This document shows, piece after piece, positions 49,939 to 58,641 of a stretch of DNA of 64,000 nt. Made by a program: the position numbers and the translations under genes. This stretch comes from CAZWVM01 sp964637705 (GTDB lineage Bacteria; UBA8481). Below the pieces are notes generated by a model. That model saw only the letters and a list, made by a program, of their open reading frames with translations. It made no database searches and was not told where the DNA came from. Numbering within the stretch: position 1 is the stretch's first letter; each line of letters opens with the position of its first letter. The DNA lies in the NCBI GenBank assembly GCA_964637705.1, contig CAZWVM010000002.1, forward strand, positions 1 through 64,000, given 5' to 3'.

Positions 49939-51642
49939 ATGAACGCCCGCTCGGGCTTCGTTCACCTGCACAACCACCTCGAGGGCTCGCATTCCGACTC
50001 CGTCCTGCGCACCTCGGCCGCCCTCGACAAGGCCGTCGCCGACGGCATGACGGCCTTCGCAGTCACCGACCACGGAGAACTCGCCGCCGTCCCGGCTCTC
50101 TTTCGCGAGGCCGCCGCGCGCGGGATCAAGCCGATCGCCGGCATGGAGGCCTACTTCGCCGAGGACGCCGCCGCGAACATCCGCGACCGCGTGAACGACC
50201 GCTATCACCTCGTCCTGCTCGCCGCCGACGCCGAGGGCTGGAGAAACCTCGTTCGCCTCGCCACCGTCTCCTGGCGCGACAATTGCCTCATGCAGAAGCT
50301 CGGCCTCGTGGACTGGAAGCTTCTCGAGGAGTGTCACCGCGGTCTCATCTGTCTCTCCGCCTGCCTGGCCGGACCCCTCTCCTGGCCGATCGTGAAGGGC
50401 CGGCCGGCCGACGCCGAGCGGATGGCCGCGCGTTTCCGCGACATCTTCGGCGACCGCTTCTACGTCGAACTCTTCGAGCACGGAATGCCCGAGGAGAGAG
50501 AGGCGGTCGAGGGCATGCGCTCGCTGGCCCGCCGTCTTGCCCTGCCGACCGTCGTGACGAACGACTGCCATTACCTCGAGCGGGAGGACTGGATTCTGCA
50601 GGACACGCTCATCAAGACGCGTTTCGGAAAGGCCACGGAGTTCGAGCTGCCTTACCACGAGTATTTTCTGAAGACGTCCGCGGAGATGAGGAGCCTGGGT
50701 TTCCTGGACGAGGACCTCGATCGGACGCTGGAGATCGCGGAGCGGATCTCGTTGACGGTTTCCGAGTGGGAGAGCCTGACCGGGAACGGACCGGTGGAGA
50801 CGGCCTTCCTCGGCCGTTCACGGCCTCTTGAGATCCGCAAGGCCTTGGAGAAGGCCGCCGGCGCCCTTCGGCTCGACGCTGCCGACCAGGAGAGGGCGCG
50901 CAAGGCGCCGCTCGCGGAGATGGAATCCTCCCACCCTCGCGTCTTTCATGTCGCGCAGGGCATCACCGGGATGCCGATGAAACCCGAGCCGGATCTCACG
51001 CTCGTCGTGAGCGCGCCCGGCCTCTCGTCCCTGATCCCCCTGCGCCGCAGCGAGAAGATCCTCTTCACGATGTGGGACGAGGAGACCTGCCGACGGCACG
51101 GGGCGGAGATTGTGCCGGTGGAGACGGCCCCGGGGCTCCTGCCGTTCGCCCGGGCGACGGAATTGTATCTGAAGGGACTGGAGGCCCATCGCCGCCGCAA
51201 GTTCGACAAGGCGCGCTCGCTCCTCAGGCAGTCGCTCGAAGCCGATCCCTTCTTCACCAACGCCCTCTACCAGCTCGGCCTTTCGACCTTCTACGCCGGG
51301 TTCCACGACGAGGCCATGGCGCTCCTGGAGCGCGTCCTCGAGCAGGAACCGCATTTCGAACGCCTGCCCCACCTCTATTCCTACCTCGGTTGGTGCCATT
51401 ATCACCTCGGGCAGGACGAGAGGGGACTCGAGTGCTTCCGGCTCTCGACGGGGGCGAAACCGGTTCCCGGGTCTCTTCTGGGCCAGGGGCTTCTCCTGGA
51501 GCGGTTGGGCCGGGACGAGGAGGCCCGTGCGTGTCTCCTGGAGATGGTCGAGCGCGCCCCCGCGGATCCGAAGATCGAGATGGCCCACGCGGCGCTGGAA
51601 CGCCTCTCGCGTCGAGCCCCGGCCCCTCCGGCGAAACCGTGA
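49939..51642 (+). CDS. DnaE-type PHP domain fused to TPR repeats
   Basis: Residues 1-270 match the PHP domain of bacterial DNA polymerase III alpha: FVHLHNHLEGSHSD, FAVTDHGELAAV, KPIAGMEAYF, YHLVLLAADAEGWRNLVRLA, VVTNDCHYLE. The metal-binding His and Asp appear kept. The palm, fingers and thumb are absent. After about 110 residues of unclear fold (VFHVAQGITGMPMKPEPDLT) come TPR repeats (about 410-560; KGLEAHRRRKFDKARSLLRQ, LYQLGLSTFYAGFHDEAMAL). It is probably a soluble phosphoesterase with a protein-interaction arm. AAAGGA precedes the ATG. It does not look like a truncated pseudogene because the reading frame and codon use are clean. Confidence 0.85.
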   Translation: MNARSGFVHLHNHLEGSHSDSVLRTSAALDKAVADGMTAFAVTDHGELAAVPALFREAAARGIKPIAGMEAYFAEDAAANIRDRVNDRYHLVLLAADAEGWRNLVRLATVSWRDNCLMQKLGLVDWKLLEECHRGLICLSACLAGPLSWPIVKGRPADAERMAARFRDIFGDRFYVELFEHGMPEEREAVEGMRSLARRLALPTVVTNDCHYLEREDWILQDTLIKTRFGKATEFELPYHEYFLKTSAEMRSLGFLDEDLDRTLEIAERISLTVSEWESLTGNGPVETAFLGRSRPLEIRKALEKAAGALRLDAADQERARKAPLAEMESSHPRVFHVAQGITGMPMKPEPDLTLVVSAPGLSSLIPLRRSEKILFTMWDEETCRRHGAEIVPVETAPGLLPFARATELYLKGLEAHRRRKFDKARSLLRQSLEADPFFTNALYQLGLSTFYAGFHDEAMALLERVLEQEPHFERLPHLYSYLGWCHYHLGQDERGLECFRLSTGAKPVPGSLLGQGLLLERLGRDEEARACLLEMVERAPADPKIEMAHAALERLSRRAPAPPAKP

Positions 51643-51703
51643 AAATCCCGGTTGCGTTGGCGCGATCGGGCCGTGATGATATCGTCGGAGCGGGCGAGAA
51701 ACG

Positions 51704-52162
51704 ATGATCCACGATGTCGCATTGCGCGAGTTGGTCACGCATCACGACGAGCGCGGCTATTTTCGCGAGTTGATCCGCGTGACCGATGACTTTTTTGCGG
51801 AGGGCTTCGGCCAGTGGAGCGTCTCGCAAATGTTCACGGGCGTCATCAAGGCCTGGCACATCCACCAGGTCCAGACCGACTGGTGGTACGTCAGCCAGGG
51901 GACGCTCAAGGTCGTCCTGCACGACCGCCGCGAGTCCTCGCCCACCTGCGGCAAGACCCAGGAACTCCTCCTCGGCGGGACCCGTACGCCCGCGATCCTG
52001 AGAATTCCGCCCGGCGTGGCGCACGGCTGCAAGTGCCTCGAGGGTCCCGCCCTGCTCTTCTACATCACCTCGAACGTCTACAATCCGGGTGACGAGGGCC
52101 GCCTCGCCCACGACGACCCCGCGATCGGATACGACTGGCTCAAGCTTCCCAAGATCACTTGA
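51704..52162 (+). CDS. RmlC-like cupin (dTDP-sugar 3,5-epimerase type)
   Basis: The 152-residue protein is a short RmlC relative: DERGYFRELIRVTDDFFAE, then KAWHIHQVQTDWWYVSQG, where the catalytic His-like and aromatic residues sit, and PGVAHGCKCLEGPALLFYIT. RmlC enzymes epimerise dTDP-4-keto-6-deoxyglucose for rhamnose and similar sugars. At 152 residues it is shorter than standard RmlC (about 180), like the group seen in mixed surface-glycan clusters. The next gene follows 11 bases after the stop. Confidence 0.85.
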   Translation: MIHDVALRELVTHHDERGYFRELIRVTDDFFAEGFGQWSVSQMFTGVIKAWHIHQVQTDWWYVSQGTLKVVLHDRRESSPTCGKTQELLLGGTRTPAILRIPPGVAHGCKCLEGPALLFYITSNVYNPGDEGRLAHDDPAIGYDWLKLPKIT

Positions 52163-52173
52163 CGCCTGGCGAC

Positions 52174-52806
52174 ATGGAGCTATTCCTCGTCCGTCACGGC
52201 GAGAGCGCGGACAACGTCGAGCGGCGCATCCAGGGATGGCGCGGGGGAAAACTCACGGACCGCGGCCGGGCGGAGGCGCGGGCCGCCGGCCAGGCGCTCC
52301 TGACACGCGGCCTTCTCGCGCTCTATACCTCCGATCTATCCCGCGCCGCCGAAACCGCCGGGATCATGGGGACCGAGCTGGGTCTCGCTCCCGTGCGCGA
52401 GGCGGCTTTTCGCGAGATCCGGCTGGGTCCCTGGGAGGGAAGGCTGGTCGCCGACGTCGAGGCGAACGACGGCGAGACACTGCGCGCCTGGCGCGAGGAC
52501 GGGAGCCTGCCGCCTTATGACGACATCGAGCCGATCGGCGTCTTTCGGGATCGACTCGTGGAGGGACTCGAAACGGTCTCGGCGCGTCATCACGGACCGG
52601 TCGCGGTCGTCTCCCACGGAGGCGCGCTCTCGGTGATCCTCTCTCACTTCATGGGGCTCGATGTGCGCCGGATCTGGCAGATGCCGGTCGAGAACGGGTC
52701 CGTCTCGCGGCTCGTTCGTTCGGGAGGGTCCTTTCGCGTCGTCTCATGGAACGAAACCCTGCACCTGCCGCCGCGCGGCGGCGCGGGTTTCAACGCGCTG
52801 GGCTGA
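52174..52806 (+). CDS. Histidine phosphatase superfamily (phosphoglycerate mutase-like)
   Basis: The 210-residue protein has the phosphorylatable His in LFLVRHGESADN, the second catalytic His in VVSHGGALSVIL and the acidic residue in FREIRLGPWEG. It is a small-molecule phosphatase such as CobC, or a mutase-like enzyme; the substrate is undetermined. ATG at 52174 matches the conserved start better than TTG at 52159. It is part of a forward run of glycan-type genes. Confidence 0.88.
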   Translation: MELFLVRHGESADNVERRIQGWRGGKLTDRGRAEARAAGQALLTRGLLALYTSDLSRAAETAGIMGTELGLAPVREAAFREIRLGPWEGRLVADVEANDGETLRAWREDGSLPPYDDIEPIGVFRDRLVEGLETVSARHHGPVAVVSHGGALSVILSHFMGLDVRRIWQMPVENGSVSRLVRSGGSFRVVSWNETLHLPPRGGAGFNALG

Positions 52807-52808
52807 TC

Positions 52809-53933
52809 GTGTCCTCCTGCGTCTCGGTCCTTCACGTCATCGAGTCGGGCGGCGTGGGCGGCGCCCAGCGCGCCATGCACCTGCTTCTGCGCGGCCTGGG
52901 TGAACGGGGCTTCGAGGTCGGCGCCGCCCTGCCCCGCGGCGGGGCGTTGTGGAACGAGCTCGAGCGGGACGGAATCCGTTGTCACGATCTCCCCATCGAT
53001 CGACTCTACGATACGCGCACCGGGCCCGCGGTGGCGGAGTTCGTGCGCCGGCGGCGTTACGACATTGTTCACGTCCACACGCCGAAGGCCGGCATGCTCG
53101 TCCGGCGACCCGCGCGCGAAGCCGGTGCGCGCGTCGTGATGCACGTGCACGGGCTGGGCAACCGGGCTCTCCTCGAGTCGGTGCGGCTCTCCCCCTGGGC
53201 CCGGCTGCGCAAGAAGGTCCTCGTCGCCCTGGAGGCGCGCGCGGATCGTCACACGGATCATTTCGTCTATGTTTGCGGGGCGGATCGCGCGAAGGCGGCG
53301 CCGCGACCGGAGAAGGCCTCGCTTGTCTACAACGGCGTGGATGCCGCGGAATGGGCGTGCGGCGAGCCGGAACCGGGTCGGACCGTCCTCTTTCCGGCAC
53401 GCCTCTCGATCCAGAAGGATCCCGACACTCTCTTGCGCGCCCTGCGCTATTCCCTCGACCGCGGCGCCGGATTCCGGCTGCTCCTGCCGAGGGAGGGCGA
53501 GGACGCCGCGCGCGTGCTCGCCCTCATCCGCGCGTTGGACTTGGACCGCGACGTCGAATATCTCGACCCGGCCGAGCCGATGAGGACGGCCTACGCCCGG
53601 TCCCATCTCGTGGCGCTGACGACCCACTGGGAGGGACAGCCGTTTGCCGTCCTGGAGAGCATGGCCGCGGGCCGCGCGGTGGTGGCGACCGATTGCGGCG
53701 GCATTCCCGAGACTCTCGGGGGCGCGGGATTCCTCGTTCCGCCGCGCGATCCGGCCGCGCTCGCCTCGCTCATCGACGCGCTCCTCGACGAACCCGAGCG
53801 CCTGCGCGCCGCGGCGAACCGTGCGCGAAGGCGCGTGGAGGAACACTTCTCGCTCGAGCGGATGATGGAAGGCATCGCATCCGTCTACCGATTGCTTTTC
53901 GCCGGAGCCCTCGCCACCCGGCCGCGTCCATGA
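52809..53933 (+). CDS. Glycosyltransferase family 4
   Basis: The 374-residue protein is a two-Rossmann GT-B enzyme: VLHVIESGGVGGAQRAMHLL at the start, YDIVHVHTPKAGM, VYNGVD, FPARLSIQKDPDTLL, and the E-x7-E type donor-site segment THWEGQPFAVLESMAAGRAV. Such enzymes add sugars to exopolysaccharide or O-antigen at the inner membrane. GTG at 52809 directly follows the phosphatase stop. The sugar and acceptor are unknown. Confidence 0.9.
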   Translation: MSSCVSVLHVIESGGVGGAQRAMHLLLRGLGERGFEVGAALPRGGALWNELERDGIRCHDLPIDRLYDTRTGPAVAEFVRRRRYDIVHVHTPKAGMLVRRPAREAGARVVMHVHGLGNRALLESVRLSPWARLRKKVLVALEARADRHTDHFVYVCGADRAKAAPRPEKASLVYNGVDAAEWACGEPEPGRTVLFPARLSIQKDPDTLLRALRYSLDRGAGFRLLLPREGEDAARVLALIRALDLDRDVEYLDPAEPMRTAYARSHLVALTTHWEGQPFAVLESMAAGRAVVATDCGGIPETLGGAGFLVPPRDPAALASLIDALLDEPERLRAAANRARRRVEEHFSLERMMEGIASVYRLLFAGALATRPRP

Positions 53934-54370
53934 CGTCCGGCTTCCTTTTCATGGTCGTCTGCGCCGCCGCGGCGTGGGCCAGGATGGAGGTCGAGATCGA
54001 GGGAAGGGACGGATGGGCCGCGTCGCTTCCGACATGGCGCGTCGAGTCGCATCCCCTTCTCTCGATCTTCTTCGGAGGCCGGCCCCTCACGGGATATCAT
54101 GTCTGGGCCTTCACCGTGGTCTTCATCGCCCTGCATCTGCCCCTGGCGTGGATCGGCGCGTGGTCGTGGCGCGATGAACTGAGAATTCTCGCCTCGTATG
54201 CCGTCTTCTGGCTCGTCGAGGATCTGCTCTGGTTCGTCTTCAATCCGGCCTTCGGCCTGCGCCGTTTCCGCCCCGAGTTCGTGTGGTGGCACAAGAAGTG
54301 GTTCCTGGGCCTGCCGGTCGATTACTGGGTCTTCGCGTCATTCGCCGGGATGATCTTCGCATGGGTGTGA
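53930..54370 (+). CDS. Small polytopic membrane protein of unknown function
   Basis: The 146-residue protein has about four helices (TSGFLFMVVCAAAAWA; VWAFTVVFIALHLPLAWIGA; ILASYAVFWLVEDLLWFVF; YWVFASFAGMIFAW). It has conserved-looking aromatic loops (EFVWWHKKWFLGLPVDYW) and several His and Glu near the membrane. I recognise no family. It overlaps the glycosyltransferase and phosphatase genes by a few bases each, so it is made with them. Confidence 0.72.
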   Translation: MTSGFLFMVVCAAAAWARMEVEIEGRDGWAASLPTWRVESHPLLSIFFGGRPLTGYHVWAFTVVFIALHLPLAWIGAWSWRDELRILASYAVFWLVEDLLWFVFNPAFGLRRFRPEFVWWHKKWFLGLPVDYWVFASFAGMIFAWV

Positions 54371-54981
54371 GACCCCGGGAACGGCGCGTGCGCCGCGGCA
54401 TCAGGACCTCGACCCTTTCGGCCGCTCTCCTTCTCGCGTCCATCGGCCGCGTCGGCGCGGAGCCGGTGGTCTTTGAACCGGCGCGCCGCCTCGGCGACCT
54501 GGCCGGGCTCGATAATGTCGGGGAGGTCGAACCCGGTCTTTACAGGGGAGGAACCCCCAAAACCGCGGGCTACGGGACGCTCAAGAGCCTCGGTGTGCGC
54601 ACGGTCGTGTCCCTCCGGCACTATCATCACACGGCCGAGGAGAGGTCCTGTCGCGCCGCCGGCATCGATTTCATCTGGTTGAAGCTGGAGTCGAGCGATC
54701 CGCCGGATGACTCCTCGGTCAGGCGTTTCCTTCGTCTCGTCACGGACACGTCGCTCCGGCCGCTCTACTACCACTGCTGGAGGGGAAAGGACCGGACCGG
54801 GACGATGACAGCCGCCTACCGGATGGCGGTCAAGGACTGGCCGCTCGAGAACGCCCTGGCGGAAATGGACGCTTACGGCTTCTGGCGGGGGTGGCGCGAC
54901 CTGCGCCGATTCGTCGAGGAGTTTTCGGGGCGGCGGGACGAGTTCCGGCCGCCGGTTCGCGGGAAAGGGGACATGAGATGA
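54361..54981 (+). CDS. Exported dual-specificity/tyrosine phosphatase-like protein
   Basis: The 206-residue protein has a signal peptide (STLSAALLLASIGRVGA) and a CX5R phosphatase site (YYHCWRGKDRTGTM), with VEPGLYRGGTPKTAGYGTLK and SLGVRTVVSLRHY before it, which match DSP/PTEN-like enzymes. Export is unusual for a phosphatase of this class but occurs in polysaccharide clusters. The start overlaps the preceding stop and the end overlaps the next gene (ATGA). Confidence 0.85.
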   Translation: MGVRPRERRVRRGIRTSTLSAALLLASIGRVGAEPVVFEPARRLGDLAGLDNVGEVEPGLYRGGTPKTAGYGTLKSLGVRTVVSLRHYHHTAEERSCRAAGIDFIWLKLESSDPPDDSSVRRFLRLVTDTSLRPLYYHCWRGKDRTGTMTAAYRMAVKDWPLENALAEMDAYGFWRGWRDLRRFVEEFSGRRDEFRPPVRGKGDMR

Positions 54982-56138
54982 ACATCCTGTACGGTGTGGT
55001 CGGAGAGGGCATGGGGCATGCCACGCGGTCCGAGGCCATCATCCGCCACCTTCTCGGGCAAGGGCATCGCGTGCTGATCGTCGCCTCCGGCAAGGCCGAA
55101 CCGTACCTGCGCGGCGCCCTGGCCGGGCACGCCAACGCCGCCGTGGATGAGATCGGCGGCACGTTCATCAAGTACGCGGAGAACCGGGTCCGGCTCTGGG
55201 AAACGGTCGCCTCCCTCATGAAGGCCCTTCCCACGGCCGCGGTCATGAACGCGCGCGAGATCATGAAGCTGAACGCTCTCGAGAAGGTTCCGGGCGAGGC
55301 GATCCAGGCCGTGGTCACGGACTTCGAATCGCTCGCCCATGCCTTCGGGAAGATGAAGGGACTGCCGATCATCAACATCGACAACCAGGGCATCATCACC
55401 CGGTGCGATCACTCGGCCCTTGCCATACCGAAGACATACGGTTTCGACAGGTTCGTCACGGACATGGTCGTCAGGTTCAAGGTCATCGACTGCGATGCCT
55501 ACCTGGTGACGACGTTCTTCTTCCCGCCCGTCAAGCCCTCGTGCCGGGAGAACACCTTCCTCTTCACGCCGATCCTGCGGCCCGAGATCTACCGGGCCGG
55601 ACAGTCGCTCGAGAGCGGCGAGACGAAGACGGGCGAGCACGTCCTGGTGTATCAGACGTCCGAGTCGTTCCTGGCGCTCTTGGACATTCTCAACGGGCTG
55701 GATCGGAAGGTCATCGTCTACGGCTTCGACCCGGAACGCTACCAGTCGAGGTTCCCGCGCCTGGAACTCAAGGGTCGGGATCGCGAAGGATTCTTCCGCG
55801 ACCTGGCCACGGCCCGAGCGGTCGTGACGGGCGGCGGTTTCTCGCTGATGAGCGAGGCCGTGCACCTCGGGAAGCCGATTCTCTCCATCCCGATCGAGGG
55901 TCAGTTCGAACAGATCCTGAACGCCCTGTATCTCGAACACCTCGGCTACGGCGTGCACGCGGACAGCCGCCTGTTGAAGGGCGACCCGGCCGGCTTTCGC
56001 GCGAAGCTCGATTCGTTCTTCGAACGTGAATGCGAGTTCCGGGAGAGCCTGGCGAGGTATCGGGTCGAACACGGACGGACCGACAACGCGGCCATCCTCG
56101 CCAAGGTGGATGAATGCCTGGGTCGCCTGGCCGGGTGA
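54978..56138 (+). CDS. MurG/UDP-sugar-type glycosyltransferase (MJ1255-like)
   Basis: The 386-residue protein has a glycine-rich N terminus (ILYGVVGEGMGHATRSEAII), like MurG and MJ1255 relatives, and a C-terminal donor site (AVVTGGGFSLMSEAVHLGKP, then PIEGQFEQILNALYLEHLGY). It is a GT-B enzyme of family 28/1 type. With the neighbouring GT4, RmlC-like cupin and exported phosphatase it suggests a glycolipid or surface polysaccharide. It is the last gene of the forward run; the next genes are on the minus strand. Confidence 0.85.
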   Translation: MNILYGVVGEGMGHATRSEAIIRHLLGQGHRVLIVASGKAEPYLRGALAGHANAAVDEIGGTFIKYAENRVRLWETVASLMKALPTAAVMNAREIMKLNALEKVPGEAIQAVVTDFESLAHAFGKMKGLPIINIDNQGIITRCDHSALAIPKTYGFDRFVTDMVVRFKVIDCDAYLVTTFFFPPVKPSCRENTFLFTPILRPEIYRAGQSLESGETKTGEHVLVYQTSESFLALLDILNGLDRKVIVYGFDPERYQSRFPRLELKGRDREGFFRDLATARAVVTGGGFSLMSEAVHLGKPILSIPIEGQFEQILNALYLEHLGYGVHADSRLLKGDPAGFRAKLDSFFERECEFRESLARYRVEHGRTDNAAILAKVDECLGRLAG

Positions 56139-56177
56139 CGGAACCGGCGCCGCCGCGAGCCCCGAAAAGGTGACCGC

Positions 56178-57176
56178 CTACTGTGCCTCCGCGCAGTAGC
56201 GGCAGCATTCGGGGATGCCCGCACGCGAACGGAACGCCGAGCGCAGGCGGTGGAAGTAGGCGTTCTCCCAGACCGCCGGATCGTCCCTCCAGTTCCCGTT
56301 CTCCGCGCGCGGCACCATGATGCAGTTGCAGCCCGAGACCTGGCCCAACCCGTCGGCGCGGAGGACGTGGAAGAAGGAGATGCAACTCCGGGAGAGACGG
56401 CTCTCGTCGCGCCTCACGAGGACGGGGCCCGCGATCGAGAGACGCCCGCGGTACCGCTTCTTTACCTCCGCGATCGTGTTCGCCGCCTCGACGTCGTCGT
56501 CGAAGAGACACTCGGTGGCGTCGTCGAGGCCGTAGGGGAGGTAGTTGTGCAGTTCCAGCGCCCGGAACCCGACGGAGGCGCAGAGACCGGCCGCGGCCTC
56601 CGCTCGCTCCAGGGAGCTTCTCTTCATCACGACCGAGGCCGAGATTTCGAGATCCGGGTTCAGGGGCGCCTCGGCGGCGACGAGCCGCCGCAGGTCCTCG
56701 CACCACTCCTCGAAGAGGGACTCCCTCACCCGGGCCACGGCCTTCAATTCGGTAGCCGAAAAGGCGTGAAGGCTCACGGAGATCGAATCGAAGGCCGTGG
56801 CGATCTCGCCCCAATGCGCGCCGAAGAGGCTGCCGTTGGTGATGACGAGCGTGCGCTTGCCGCGCGCGCGCGCGCGGCGGGCCATCGGAAGGAGATCCGG
56901 GACGAGGAAGGGCTCGCCGATGCCGACGAAGGAGACCTCGGCGATCGACGGGTAGCGGTCGAGGAGCGTCTCGAGGTCGTCGAGCCGGAATTCGCTCCGA
57001 TCTTCGTACCGGTTCGAGACGCCTGTCGAGGAGTCCTCGAGATTGCGGCTGCAGTAGGTGCAGGAGAAGTTGCACCGGTCGGTCGTGAAGACGTTGAGGA
57101 CCGTCGGCCCCTCCGGCACGGGCCCGGTCTGGATCCAGCGCCGCCGCGCGCGGCGGATGAGCGATTTCAGGATCAT
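56178..57176 (-). CDS. Radical SAM protein with C-terminal Cys cluster
   Basis: The 332-residue protein has the radical SAM motif DRCNFSCTYC (CX3CX2C) at about residues 34-41, VSFVGIGEPFL for AdoMet binding, and a SPASM-like C terminus with CNC and ECCRYCAEAQ. This layout is typical of enzymes that modify peptides or small molecules, and of glycan-associated radical SAM proteins. The MFS gene upstream ends seven bases before its start, so both are in one minus-strand unit. The substrate is unknown. Confidence 0.85.
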   Translation of the reverse strand: MILKSLIRRARRRWIQTGPVPEGPTVLNVFTTDRCNFSCTYCSRNLEDSSTGVSNRYEDRSEFRLDDLETLLDRYPSIAEVSFVGIGEPFLVPDLLPMARRARARGKRTLVITNGSLFGAHWGEIATAFDSISVSLHAFSATELKAVARVRESLFEEWCEDLRRLVAAEAPLNPDLEISASVVMKRSSLERAEAAAGLCASVGFRALELHNYLPYGLDDATECLFDDDVEAANTIAEVKKRYRGRLSIAGPVLVRRDESRLSRSCISFFHVLRADGLGQVSGCNCIMVPRAENGNWRDDPAVWENAYFHRLRSAFRSRAGIPECCRYCAEAQ

Positions 57177-57183
57177 GGCGGCT

Positions 57184-58491
57184 CTATTCTAGCAGGCCGC
57201 CGTCGGTTCCGACAGCCGGGTAGGACGGCGCAGCCTGTCTTCGGATCAGTTCGCGGGCCTCGTCCCGCATCGTCGGAACGCGAAGGGCGAAGAAGCCGGC
57301 GCCGACCAGGCAGACAAGCGCCCCGAGCCCGGCGGTCGTCGGGGCGCCGAGGGGCTCGGAGAGGGCCCCGGCGAGAAGGGCCCCGAAAGGGGTGATCCCG
57401 AGAAAGACCATGGAGTAGACCGACATGACCCTTCCCCGCAGGCGGTCCGGGACCATCGACTGGATCAGGGTGTTGGAGGAGGAGATCTGGATCATCATGC
57501 AGAAACTGGCGGGGAGGAGGAAGAACCAGGAGAGCCAGAAACTGCGGGAGAGCGAGAAGAGAAAGAGACTCACGCTGAATCCGGCCGCGGCCGCGGCGAC
57601 CCAGTGGCCCAGCCCCCGGACATCCCCGCGGGCAGCCATGGTCAACGCTCCGAGGAAGGCCCCGATGCCGGTCGCGGTCATGAGAATTCCCAGGCCCTCG
57701 GCGCCCACGCCGAGCACGCGGTCGGCGAAGATCGGCATGAGAACGTGGTAGGGGAGGCCGATCAGGGAGACGAGCCCGAGAAGCATGAGGAGCGCGCGGA
57801 TCGGTGCCGCGCCGCGCACGAAATCGAGCCCCTCGCGGAACTCGGCCAGGGCGGAGGCGCGCGACGCCGCGCCCACCGCGCACCGGGTGCGCATGAACGA
57901 GAGGCCGGCGAGGACGGCCAGGAAGCTGACGCCGTTGATGAGGAAACACCAGCCTTCGCCGATCCACCCGACGAGGAGACCGGCCACGGCCGGCCCCACG
58001 ATGCGGGCTCCGTTGAAGAGCGAGGAATTCAGGGCGATCGCGTTCATCAGGTTCTCTTTTCCGACCATGTCGGAGAGAAAGGCCTGGCGGCAGGGAATGT
58101 CGATGCCGTTGATGATGCCGCCCAGCGCGGACAGGACGAGGATGTGCCAGATCCGGACCGCTCCGCCCAGGACGAGGCCCGCCAGGAGGAAAGCGAGGAT
58201 CATCTGCAGGGTCTGGGTGGCCATGATGACGCGGCGCCTGTCGTGGCGGTCGGCCAGGATGCCGCCCCAGGGGGCGACCAGGAGCACCGGCGCCTGCCCG
58301 ATGAAACCGACGACCCCGAGCAGAAACGAGGATCCGGTCAGGCGGTAGACGAGCCAGGCCTGGGCCACGGTCTGCATCCACGAACCGACGAGCGAGATGA
58401 GCTGGCCCGTTACAAAGAGGCGGAAGTCCCGGTGCTCGAGCGAGCGAAAGGTCGGAGGGAGTCGATATCGCGCATGAGCCGGGGCGTGCAT
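57184..58491 (-). CDS. MFS exporter, EntS/Bcr-like
   Basis: The 435-residue protein has 12 helices of the MFS-3 group: EHRDFRLFVTGQLISLVGSW, the signature loop GGILADRHDRRRVI and GARIVGPAVAGLL. EntS-type members export siderophores and drugs. It is co-transcribed with the radical SAM gene, so it may export that enzyme's product. The start lies 150 bases from nrfH on the opposite strand, across a perfect palindrome. Confidence 0.88.
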   Translation of the reverse strand: MHAPAHARYRLPPTFRSLEHRDFRLFVTGQLISLVGSWMQTVAQAWLVYRLTGSSFLLGVVGFIGQAPVLLVAPWGGILADRHDRRRVIMATQTLQMILAFLLAGLVLGGAVRIWHILVLSALGGIINGIDIPCRQAFLSDMVGKENLMNAIALNSSLFNGARIVGPAVAGLLVGWIGEGWCFLINGVSFLAVLAGLSFMRTRCAVGAASRASALAEFREGLDFVRGAAPIRALLMLLGLVSLIGLPYHVLMPIFADRVLGVGAEGLGILMTATGIGAFLGALTMAARGDVRGLGHWVAAAAAGFSVSLFLFSLSRSFWLSWFFLLPASFCMMIQISSSNTLIQSMVPDRLRGRVMSVYSMVFLGITPFGALLAGALSEPLGAPTTAGLGALVCLVGAGFFALRVPTMRDEARELIRRQAAPSYPAVGTDGGLLE

Positions 58492-58564
58492 CGGAGAAGT
58501 CTATCACGGCGTGCCGGGTGGAGCGCGAGAGGAATGCCGGGAAGGGATCCGAAGGCGCGGCGGA

Positions 58565-58594
58565 GACGTTTCTTGACCTCGGTCAAGAAACGTC
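58565..58594. promoter_or_regulatory. Perfect palindrome, candidate CRP/FNR-family operator of nrfHA
   Basis: Two perfect 14-base arms are separated by TC. The core TTGACC-TC-GGTCAA has the TTGAC-N4-GTCAA form recognised by some CRP/FNR-family regulators, including sites attributed to HcpR. It lies 48 bases before the nrfH ATG, in the gap shared with the MFS gene. It is not followed by a T tract, so it is not an obvious terminator. Confidence 0.65.
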
Positions 58595-58641
58595 GAGATG
58601 GGGGCTTGATGGAGGCGGGCTTGCGGGCGTAACTTGAGGGC

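Noticed and set aside
58609..58625. TGG-N9-TTGC pattern before nrfH as a sigma-54 promoter
   Set aside because: GG/GC spacing fits, but CAC is missing and the predicted start would remove the ribosome site.
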